Source: UBA8290 sp964230965 (lineage in GTDB: Bacteria; Bacillota_I; Bacilli_A; Acholeplasmatales; Acholeplasmataceae). From it: DNA of 13,293 bases. The stretch is from NCBI GenBank assembly GCA_964230965.1, contig CAXRJA010000044.1:1-13293 (forward strand), in the 5' to 3' direction. Below, piece by piece: positions 1 through 6,115 of this stretch (the first letter of the stretch is position 1; every line of letters starts with the position of its first letter). A program made the position numbers and the translations under genes. Below the pieces are notes generated by a model. It saw only the letters and a list, made by a program, of their open reading frames with translations, had not been told where the DNA came from and made no database searches.

Positions 1-666
1 AGATACAACATGTCCATGTGTATCTGCAATCACTTGTATTTCAATATGTCTTGGTGACGTAATATATCTTTCCATATATAAACGGCTATCACCAAATGAA
101 GCGGATGCTTCTAATTGAACTTTTTCAAATGCATTTTTTACGTCAGCATCATTGTGACAAATACGCATCCCGCGACCACCACCACCAGATACTGCTTTTA
201 TAATAATTGGAAATCCGATTTTATTCGCCCATTTGATGGCTTTTTCAACATTTTCAATATCACCATCACTACCTTCAATGATAGGTACACCTGCTTGTTT
301 TGCCATCTTTCTAGCATTCGCTTTATCACCCATAGCAGTAATTGTTTCTGATTTAGGTCCAACAAATTGAATGGCACAATCTTCTACCATGGATGCAAAA
401 TCAGCATTTTCAGATAAAAAGCCATAGCCTGGATGAATATAATCACATCCACTTGCGATGGCAGCACTTAATACATTATTTTTGTTGAGATATGAATCAC
501 TTGATGTATTGCCACCAATACAAAGAGCTTGATTCGCCATTTTCACATGCATTGAATCTGCATCTGATTTGGCATATACAGCAACTGTTTCTAAACCCAA
601 TTCATGGCATGCACGTATGATTCTTACTGCAATTTCACCACGATTGGCGATTAAAACTTTACCCAT
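1..666 (-). CDS. accC: Biotin carboxylase subunit of acetyl-CoA carboxylase, N-terminal 222 residues (cut by window edge)
   Basis: It carries out the ATP-dependent carboxylation of the biotin on AccB, the first half-reaction of malonyl-CoA synthesis for type II fatty-acid synthesis in the cytoplasm. The translated start MGKVLIANRGEIAVRIIRA is the standard beginning of the biotin carboxylase N-terminal domain, followed by IHPGYGFLSENADFA (about 77-91), the linker into the ATP-grasp domain, Lys157, the glycine-rich ATP loop GGGGRGMR (161-168) and HIEIQ (207-211). The full family is about 450 residues, so roughly half lies beyond position 1. The ATG at 666 is preceded by GGAG inside the last codons of accB; the accB stop is only 5 nt upstream, so the two genes are very likely translationally coupled. 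Propionyl-CoA or other biotin carboxylases share this region, but the stand-alone accB neighbour favours acetyl-CoA carboxylase. Confidence 0.95.
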   Translation of the reverse strand, partial: MGKVLIANRGEIAVRIIRACHELGLETVAVYAKSDADSMHVKMANQALCIGGNTSSDSYLNKNNVLSAAIASGCDYIHPGYGFLSENADFASMVEDCAIQFVGPKSETITAMGDKANARKMAKQAGVPIIEGSDGDIENVEKAIKWANKIGFPIIIKAVSGGGGRGMRICHNDADVKNAFEKVQLEASASFGDSRLYMERYITSPRHIEIQVIADTHGHVVS

Positions 667-671
667 GTTAA

Positions 672-1100
672 TTACTCCAAATCAAATAAGGCATCATCGA
701 TACCTACGACTTGACCATTCATCACATGACTTTTTACAATGGTTCCATCTTTTGGTGCAGTAATCTCATTCATGATTTTCATGGCTTCGATCAAGCATAG
801 CACATCACCTTTTTTCACCTTAGATCCTACTTCTACATAAGGTTTTGATTTAGGAGAACTTGCAGCATAAAATGTCCCAACTAAAGGTGACATAATAGTA
901 TTTTCTAATGATAAAGAAGGATTAGAGTCTTGCTGTGGTTGATTAAAAACTGGTGCAGATGGTGTCACAGCCGGTGATGGTTGAGAAGGTGTTTGTTGTT
1001 TAGATAATTTAATGGTGGTATCTTCAAATGTGAGCTCTAACTCAGTTAAATTGGAATTTTCAAAATCTTTAATCATTTTTTGTATTTCAGAGAGTTTCAT
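672..1100 (-). CDS. accB: Biotin carboxyl carrier protein of acetyl-CoA carboxylase
   Basis: A 142-residue carrier that shuttles carboxybiotin between biotin carboxylase and carboxyltransferase. Residues 1-34 form the usual N-terminal helical and strand segment (MKLSEIQKMIKDFENS). A Pro/Ser/Gln-rich flexible linker spans about 35-64. The biotinyl domain occupies about 68-142, with the signature EAMKIMNEI and biotin acceptor Lys108, plus SPLVGTFY and the closing G..V near 130-133. The length is close to the family norm of about 150. It is first in the operon and lies 5 nt from accC. The carboxyltransferase genes accA/accD are not in the window and would be expected past accC. The upstream region holds a clear promoter and an inverted repeat, so regulation by a fatty-acid repressor is likely. 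Confidence 0.96.
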   Translation of the reverse strand: MKLSEIQKMIKDFENSNLTELELTFEDTTIKLSKQQTPSQPSPAVTPSAPVFNQPQQDSNPSLSLENTIMSPLVGTFYAASSPKSKPYVEVGSKVKKGDVLCLIEAMKIMNEITAPKDGTIVKSHVMNGQVVGIDDALFDLE

Positions 1101-1131
1101 AACGGCCTCTATTCTTAACTATTTCAATTAA

Positions 1132-1160
1132 ATGTTTGATATTCAAAATTTATCAAACAT
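1132..1160 (-). promoter_or_regulatory. Inverted-repeat operator before accBC, FabT-like
   Basis: Seen: perfect 10-bp arms ATGTTTGATA (1132-1141) and TATCAAACAT (1151-1160) separated by 9 nt. Nested in this is a 13-bp palindrome TTTGATATTCAAA (1135-1147). The element directly abuts the -10 box and would cover the transcription start. Known (from memory): FabT, the MarR-family fatty-acid regulator of lactic acid bacteria, binds a TTTGA-N3-TCAAA palindrome upstream of fab/acc genes. Inferred: this is an operator for a FabT-like repressor that senses fatty-acid status. An RNA stem-loop in the leader is the alternative; no U-run follows, so it is not a terminator. Confidence 0.65.
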
Positions 1161-1188
1161 ATTTTAACATGATTATGTATAATGTCAA
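1161..1188 (-). promoter_or_regulatory. Sigma-A-type promoter of accBC
   Basis: Read on the minus strand: -35 TTGACA (1188-1183, consensus), a 16-bp spacer and -10 TAAAAT (1166-1161). The -35 overlaps the stop codon of the upstream GNAT gene, so accBC can be transcribed independently although read-through from the zwf operon is also possible (no terminator is visible between them). Predicted initiation falls inside the inverted repeat at 1132-1160. Confidence 0.8.
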
Positions 1189-1715
1189 CTTAAAATGGTT
1201 TTCATAAAGAGATATCTTTGAGGATCTGGTAAATGTTTAAATTCAAATATTCCTACATGTAGATATTGATATTTTCTTAGCAAATTTAGCATTTTAAAAT
1301 TATCTGCATGTGTATCAATATATATACGTGATCGCCTATGGATTTTTGCATGTTTTTCAAAAAATTCAAACCATATCTTTGTAATATTTTGACCTACTGC
1401 TTTATCAGATACAGCAATTCTATGAATGGTCAATGACGATACTGAATTATCAACAAGTGTTTCATACGCTGATTCAAATTCTAAACAAAGAGATGCCATA
1501 GATACGATATGATCATCTTTTTCGATGACATAAGAATATTTTTTTTCAATATCATATAAAAATGTCTTTTTAGAAGGTTCTTTACCTTGCCACTGATTGA
1601 CACCATCATGTTTGAGTCTCAAAGAAGCTTCTTGACGTATGCTCATGATGTCATCTAAATCATCTGTTGTTGCAAGTCTAATCGTGAATGAGGACACGTA
1701 AAGGGAGTGCATCAC
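1185..1715 (-). CDS. GNAT-family N-acetyltransferase
   Basis: A 176-residue single-domain acyltransferase that would transfer an acetyl group from acetyl-CoA to an unknown amine. The GNAT fold begins at about residue 10 (FTIRLATTDDLDDI). It has GVNQWQG near 38-44, typical of a Firmicutes GNAT subgroup, a central strand LTIHRIAV (95-102), and the C-terminal DNFKMLNLLRKYQYLHVG. The acetyl-CoA loop is poorly conserved: the usual (Q/R)xxGx(G/A) reads as KAVGQN at 105-110, so the second Gly/Ala is Asn. The gene overlaps the upstream cyclase gene by 38 bp in another frame. The ATG at 1715 has only a weak AGAAAG before it; an in-frame GTG at 1697 is an alternative start that would shorten the overlap. 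The substrate cannot be told from sequence. Confidence 0.85.
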   Translation of the reverse strand: MMHSLYVSSFTIRLATTDDLDDIMSIRQEASLRLKHDGVNQWQGKEPSKKTFLYDIEKKYSYVIEKDDHIVSMASLCLEFESAYETLVDNSVSSLTIHRIAVSDKAVGQNITKIWFEFFEKHAKIHRRSRIYIDTHADNFKMLNLLRKYQYLHVGIFEFKHLPDPQRYLFMKTILS

Positions 1716-2295
1716 TTTCTAAAACATGAATCGGTAACGCAGTAAATCGATATCTACCGGGAGGTACTTCTTTCAAACGTAATCCTTCAATAATATAAAC
1801 ATCATGACCCATCAAAGTCAGATGCGTTTTATGCATCGGATCATTTCTTTCAATGCCAAGACCATCGATACCAACAGCAAGCAACTCAAGTCTACTTAAC
1901 GCTTCTGCCAATTCGAGAGACACATATATAAAGTCATGTAAAAACGATTCATGAAGTGAATTTTTTGTTTTAAAAAAAACAGTATCTCCTTTTTGAAAAG
2001 AGATACCTTCGATATCTTTAAGTGTTAGATGATCCTCTGTATTTAAGCAATCAATCACCACAACAGGCTGATTAAAAAATGTGGTTGCATCAAAGCCAGT
2101 ACTTGTTTTTCCTTTACTGTCCATGTGTTTAGGAAAATCCATGTGTGTTCCTGTATGCATCGGTAAAAATACATTCGTTTCAGATATATCATGAGGTGAA
2201 TGTTGTTTTAGATACGTGATGATGGGTTTTTTCTCTTGTTTGTTTTTATATACTTGCATATCCGGATGAATCGGCATCGTGACATCATAGATCAT
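1678..2295 (-). CDS. Cyclase/kynurenine formamidase-like metal-dependent hydrolase
   Basis: A 205-residue protein of the cyclase (KynB-like) family. The metal-binding signature HTGTHMDFPKH is at 47-57, supplying His47, His51, Asp53 and His57. Further conserved pieces are GIDGLGIER (142-150), MHKTHLTLMGHDVYIIEGL (about 154-172, with Glu170) and the family-typical C-terminal segment ending in a PLRV strand. Family members hydrolyse cyclic or N-formyl amides, with N-formylkynurenine best known; no tryptophan-degradation gene is nearby, so the true substrate is unknown. The ATG overlaps the zwf stop by 4 nt (ATGA), so translation is probably coupled to zwf. The 3' end overlaps the GNAT gene. Confidence 0.88.
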   Translation of the reverse strand: MIYDVTMPIHPDMQVYKNKQEKKPIITYLKQHSPHDISETNVFLPMHTGTHMDFPKHMDSKGKTSTGFDATTFFNQPVVVIDCLNTEDHLTLKDIEGISFQKGDTVFFKTKNSLHESFLHDFIYVSLELAEALSRLELLAVGIDGLGIERNDPMHKTHLTLMGHDVYIIEGLRLKEVPPGRYRFTALPIHVLESDALPLRVLIHD

Positions 2296-3650
2296 AAAAG
2301 TGTTTCACCTGTTTGCTTCTTAATATATTCTTTCAAATCTTGATAATCGGTGTATGTATAAATTGATTTTTCTTGTTTTAAAACAGAGTCTATAATTTGC
2401 CAAGATGCTTGAATCTCATCCCATCTTGTAAATAATGTTCGATGATGTTCCATCATATCAAGTAGTAACTTTTCATATGCTTCTGGTAAATTCCCCACAC
2501 CTTGATTGGTCACATCATATCCAAGTTTTACTTGTTGGACAGCTTCTCGCAATCCAGGCACTTTTGCATTCAGTGTAAGTTGAAACCCATCTTCAGGGGC
2601 AATATTGATACGTAAACGATTCGTTGATAAAGGCAAATGCCATTTTCTTTGTTCTGATGTTTCTTCAAATTCTACATCAATGAAAGCATTTTTTTCATCT
2701 AATTTCTTACCTGTGATCATATAAATAGGGACACCTTTAAATCGTGGTGTGTTAATAAATCCTTTTAAAAACACAAATGTTTCAGTTTTAGAAGTTTTAG
2801 GTACATTTTCTTCATCTAAATAGCCTTGGTATTGACCTAATATTGTTTCTGAATCATCGATTGAAAGTGCTTGTAGCGCTGCTACTTTTTCATTTTTCAC
2901 ATCATCAGAATAATAAGATACGGGTATATCCATCGTGAGTAATGAAACAACTTGTAATACATGTGATTGCATCATATCACGAAGTGCCCCCACTTTATCA
3001 TAATATCCTGCACGTGCTAAAATACCATCTTTTTCTTTTACATAAACAGATATTTTTTTGATACTTCTGTTATGCCATGAATCTTCTATAATGCGATTTG
3101 CAAAACGTAACATCATAATATTTTGAATCATTTCTTTGCCTAAATAATGATCAATTCTAAACATTTGGCGTTCACTAAAGTGCTTAGAAAGTAATGCATT
3201 AATTTTTTCTGCGCTTACTAAATCTTCACCAAACGGCTTTTCAAATGCAACAACATCACTGACATCATCTTTTTTAACCAAATCTGCGTGATTCAACCCA
3301 TCTGTAATCACATCAAATAATTCTGGTCCAACAGCCATATAGTATAAACGCTTCGTATCACCGCTCAAATAAGGTCTTTGGGCATCTTTTAAGACTAAAT
3401 AATCTAAAGGATCCGAAATATTTATTTCTAAGTAGTGCAAGCGGTCTTGTAATATATTTGTTTCTAAGGGTTTTTCTGTTTTTTTATTCATGAAACTTAA
3501 ATATTGATCATCATTAAAAGCACGTCTACCAACTGCGATTACATGAATATCATATGATTTTTTAATCAATTCTGTAATTGCAGGTAATAATTTGCGCGCA
3601 GTTAAATCTCCAGTAGATCCAAAAATTGTAAATAAATACTTCTGTTTCAT
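2292..3650 (-). CDS. zwf: Glucose-6-phosphate 1-dehydrogenase
   Basis: It oxidises glucose 6-phosphate to 6-phosphogluconolactone, making NAD(P)H at the entry of the oxidative pentose phosphate pathway. With the start chosen here it has 452 residues, slightly short of the usual 480-500. Seen: nucleotide-binding FTIFGSTGDLTARKL (7-21), EKPFG (137-141), substrate motif RIDHYLGKE (165-173) and ARAGYYDKVGALRDMMQSH (212-230) with the catalytic His at 230. The last is QSH rather than the common QNH, and the preceding GIEG-type segment reads GILA. An upstream ATG at 3671 would add 7 residues but sits directly after a -10 box, whereas AGGGAG lies 7 nt before the ATG at 3650. It is first in an operon with the cyclase and GNAT genes. 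Acholeplasmas are known to have this enzyme while most mycoplasmas lack it. Confidence 0.95.
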   Translation of the reverse strand: MKQKYLFTIFGSTGDLTARKLLPAITELIKKSYDIHVIAVGRRAFNDDQYLSFMNKKTEKPLETNILQDRLHYLEINISDPLDYLVLKDAQRPYLSGDTKRLYYMAVGPELFDVITDGLNHADLVKKDDVSDVVAFEKPFGEDLVSAEKINALLSKHFSERQMFRIDHYLGKEMIQNIMMLRFANRIIEDSWHNRSIKKISVYVKEKDGILARAGYYDKVGALRDMMQSHVLQVVSLLTMDIPVSYYSDDVKNEKVAALQALSIDDSETILGQYQGYLDEENVPKTSKTETFVFLKGFINTPRFKGVPIYMITGKKLDEKNAFIDVEFEETSEQRKWHLPLSTNRLRINIAPEDGFQLTLNAKVPGLREAVQQVKLGYDVTNQGVGNLPEAYEKLLLDMMEHHRTLFTRWDEIQASWQIIDSVLKQEKSIYTYTDYQDLKEYIKKQTGETLL

Positions 3651-3672
3651 ATTGTTCTCCCTAACATCCATA

Positions 3673-3681
3673 ATTATACCA
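3673..3681 (-). promoter_or_regulatory. Extended -10 promoter of the zwf operon
   Basis: Minus strand TGGTATAAT (3681-3673), an extended -10 (TG-N-TATAAT). No good -35 is seen at 16-18 bp, as is tolerated with extended -10 promoters. Transcription would start near 3666, leaving a leader of about 15 nt with the AGGGAG ribosome binding site before the ATG at 3650. Confidence 0.65.
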
Positions 3682-3707
3682 TATTAGGCTTTTTTAGATT
3701 GTTTTTA

Positions 3708-4613
3708 TTATATAGATGCTTCTTTTTTTCTCCTGAATAAAATCACACCTAAAACACCTGATATGATCATCATAGCACCTAAAATATGATACCAAAATAA
3801 CATTTCATCCAAAAAGATCACACCTGCAATGATGGATGTAATCGTCGCAACGTTTGCAAATATCGATGAGATATGGGCTGGTAAATGTTTAAGATTATAA
3901 TTCACTAAGAAAAAACCGATAATCGATGCAATCACGCCTAAATAAAAGATTGAAAATACAAAAGATGTCGATAGAAATGGTTGAAAAAAAGAAGATAAAT
4001 CTTGATTCAATACTAATATCGTTGCATACCAACTCATAAAAACAATCGCCCCTGTAAACATCATGAGTGACGTAATTTGAACCGGTGTTACTTTTGTCGA
4101 TAATTTTCTAGATAACATATTAAAACTTGCAGCTGCGAATGCTGAGATAAACATTAATATCGCACCGATTATTGAAAATCCTGAAACAGTTCTAACATTC
4201 ATCAATTGTATAAATATCACACCACTAACAGATAATACAATACTTAAACTCTGTTTTAATGAAGGCTTTTCATGACTAAATAAAAATGATAACACTGCAA
4301 CAATAATTGGAATAAGTGCAATCATCATCCCTGATTCTGATGATTGAGAGAAATTAATGCCAAAAGCTTCACTTGAAAAACCTAAGATAGGTTGGAAAAA
4401 TACGAGAGGTGCAATGAGCACAATGTGTTTTTTTGTCAATTGAATACGAATGATTTTCAATACATGAAGTATGATTAATACTAGGCTTGAAATGGTAAAT
4501 CGAAATGCAATCAATCCAATAGGATGTATACTATTAAGTCCTATTTTCGTGAACATAAATGTAAGACCAAAAATGGTTGCATATGTAAACCCAATAAAAA
4601 CGTGTTTTGTCAT
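3708..4613 (-). CDS. EamA-type (DMT superfamily) transporter
   Basis: A 301-residue integral membrane protein with about ten hydrophobic helices arranged as two EamA repeats (about 5-138 and 147-294), the standard architecture of drug/metabolite exporters. Helix 1 carries the family-typical FGLTFMFTKIGL, and IHPIGLIAFRF follows at about 29-39. The second repeat has SSIFANVATITSIIAGVIFLDE, matching the conserved P-x-x-a-x-l-x-x-E end of these transporters. The C-terminus is basic (RRKKEASI), consistent with a cytoplasmic end. GAGGA precedes the ATG at 4613. It appears monocistronic between the terminator at 4641-4666 and the zwf promoter; no terminator of its own is obvious. The substrate is not predictable; amino-acid or metabolite efflux is typical of the family. 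Confidence 0.88.
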   Translation of the reverse strand: MTKHVFIGFTYATIFGLTFMFTKIGLNSIHPIGLIAFRFTISSLVLIILHVLKIIRIQLTKKHIVLIAPLVFFQPILGFSSEAFGINFSQSSESGMMIALIPIIVAVLSFLFSHEKPSLKQSLSIVLSVSGVIFIQLMNVRTVSGFSIIGAILMFISAFAAASFNMLSRKLSTKVTPVQITSLMMFTGAIVFMSWYATILVLNQDLSSFFQPFLSTSFVFSIFYLGVIASIIGFFLVNYNLKHLPAHISSIFANVATITSIIAGVIFLDEMLFWYHILGAMMIISGVLGVILFRRKKEASI

Positions 4614-4629
4614 AAATTTTCCTCACACT

Positions 4630-4638
4630 ATTGTAGCA
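4630..4638 (-). promoter_or_regulatory. Extended -10 promoter of the EamA gene
   Basis: Minus strand TGCTACAAT (4638-4630), an extended -10 of the form TG-N-TACAAT directly after the terminator of the upstream unit. CTGACA lies inside the terminator stem but only 14 bp away, too close for a canonical -35. GAGGA follows before the ATG at 4613. Confidence 0.5.
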
Positions 4639-4640
4639 TA

Positions 4641-4666
4641 AAAAAAGAATGTCAGAGACATTCTTT
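4641..4666 (-). terminator. Rho-independent terminator after the Ig-like membrane protein
   Basis: Stem AAAGAATGTC (4644-4653) and GACATTCTTT (4657-4666), perfect 10-bp arms with a 3-nt loop. Read on the minus strand it ends in an uninterrupted T run (4646-4640) and begins within the stop codon of the gene at 4665-5165. Confidence 0.88.
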
Positions 4667-5165
4667 AATTTGTGACAACCGTCACATATCGTACAATTTC
4701 ATATACTTCTTCTAAGTATGTGACACGATAGGTGATTTCATAAGTACCTACACGTAGTCGATTTAAATTGGATAAAACTTCAACATCTACTTCGTGTGAG
4801 GTTTGAACACCTGCATCGATCCATTGATCACCTATGTCAATCGTATCTATACCCGGATTTAATACCATCGTAAAATTATCATAAGGAATAACCATCACAA
4901 ATCTGGTAATACGATATATGGTGTTTTCATACTCGTATTCGTAAACAATGGCTTGTTTTCCTAATGTGTTAGTATTGATATTATCAGTCGTTATCATCTC
5001 ATACGTTGTGTTACCAATTCGAATGGTCGCACCTGGATCGTCATAAGAGGTTCCTTCATAAATCGTGTCTAACCCTTCTTCTAAATTCATATATGGCGTT
5101 GTTTGGTTATAAATAATAAGGCCTGACAAGATAATTGTCAATAGTATGTAAGGAATGATTTTCAT
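4665..5165 (-). CDS. Membrane-anchored protein made of two Ig-like (DUF5011-type) repeats
   Basis: A 166-residue protein. Residues 4-20 form one hydrophobic segment (signal anchor or uncleaved signal peptide; no lipobox Cys), so the rest is probably extracellular. The remainder is two tandem beta-sandwich-like repeats, about 25-95 and 97-166. Each opens with a TI-x-x-G-x-x-(Y/W)-x-D-x-G motif (DTIYEGTSYDDPG, DTIDIGDQWIDAG) and closes with a YEITYRVTY-like strand, as in DUF5011/bacterial Ig-like domains. The same repeat occurs four times at the C-terminus of the adjacent metallopeptidase. The ATG overlaps the peptidase stop by 4 nt (ATGA), and the AAGGAGG ribosome binding site lies in the last codons of the peptidase gene, so the proteins are made together. 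Inferred role: surface adhesion or a partner tethering the protease to the membrane. Confidence 0.8.
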   Translation of the reverse strand: MKIIPYILLTIILSGLIIYNQTTPYMNLEEGLDTIYEGTSYDDPGATIRIGNTTYEMITTDNINTNTLGKQAIVYEYEYENTIYRITRFVMVIPYDNFTMVLNPGIDTIDIGDQWIDAGVQTSHEVDVEVLSNLNRLRVGTYEITYRVTYLEEVYEIVRYVTVVTN

Positions 5166-6115
5166 AAAAATTCCTCCTTATTCTTAAACATGATGGCAAC
5201 ACTTTCTTTATACTCACGGGCAACGACAAAAATAACTAATCTTCTCACGTATACTCTGCCTGAAATTGTCACTGAATACGTGATGTCATAATCACCTACA
5301 ATAAGATGACTCAATGATTTCATGTCAATGGCACATGTATATATCTCATCATTAAATTCCGCATAACAGTCAGGTGCAACAAATCTTTCACCTACTCGAA
5401 TCGTTGTTAATGATGGCCCAATATTCATAATAACTCGGTTATTTTCCACCACATGAACATATCGAAATTTTAACGTTAGATTATCATAGGCATCTTTAAC
5501 CTTATATGTGATCAAATATACACCAGGCTCTTCTGTATTGATTGTACTAAGACTTTCAACAGTGACTAAACTTAAGTCACTATATTCAATCCCTTGATCA
5601 TCATAATTATCACCCACATAAATCGTATCAACAGATGCATTTAGGGTTACTTCTGGTGCGGTACTATCTTCAATAGAGACTTCAAATGACTGTGAAGCTT
5701 CAAAACCAAAAAGGTCTTTTACAGTAATAATAACTTCATAAACACCCACTGTTTGATAATCAATAGATTCTTCGACAATGACATCATAATCAATACTGTT
5801 GGTGTTGACATTAAACAGTAATGCATCAAAATCGATAGGGTCAGAACCAAGTTCATGGGTAAGATCAAATATTGTATTAAAAGAAATTTGAATCGGGTCT
5901 AAAACAACGATCTCTCTTGTTAATGTATAAATTAATATCCCATCTTCGTATATATCGTAAGTAATGATATATGTATCTGGGGTTAGTACATCGATATCTT
6001 CTGACACGACAATATCATATAAATCAATGTTTTGAGATAAAATATCTAGACCTAAATCAATATAATTTTCTCCATAAGGTACTTCGATACGACTAGGCCC
6101 CATCAAAGAAACAGC
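4668..6115 (-). repeat. Six diverged Ig-like protein repeats spread over two overlapping genes
   Basis: Four repeats at residues about 655-953 of the metallopeptidase and two in the 166-residue protein share an entry motif of the type TIxxGxxYxDxG and an exit motif YxITYxV. The best preserved are DTIYVGDNYDDQG (peptidase about 818-829) and DTIYEGTSYDDPG (small protein). They are divergent protein-level repeats; I saw no long identical DNA. Confidence 0.7.

Noticed and set aside
115..763. Plus-strand open frames opposite accC and accB
   Set aside because: They lie antisense to strongly conserved genes, have low-complexity translations and lack a ribosome binding site.
1132..1160. Inverted repeat considered as a terminator for the zwf operon
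   Set aside because: The arms are AT-rich, no T run follows, and it lies downstream of the accBC -10 box, so an operator is the better reading.
4644..4666. Perfect 10-bp inverted repeat considered as an attachment or insertion scar
   Set aside because: Its T run, its position at a stop codon and its orientation explain it fully as a terminator.
5213..6115. Ig-like repeats considered as DNA tandem repeats
   Set aside because: The similarity is at protein level only; no long identical DNA segments were seen.
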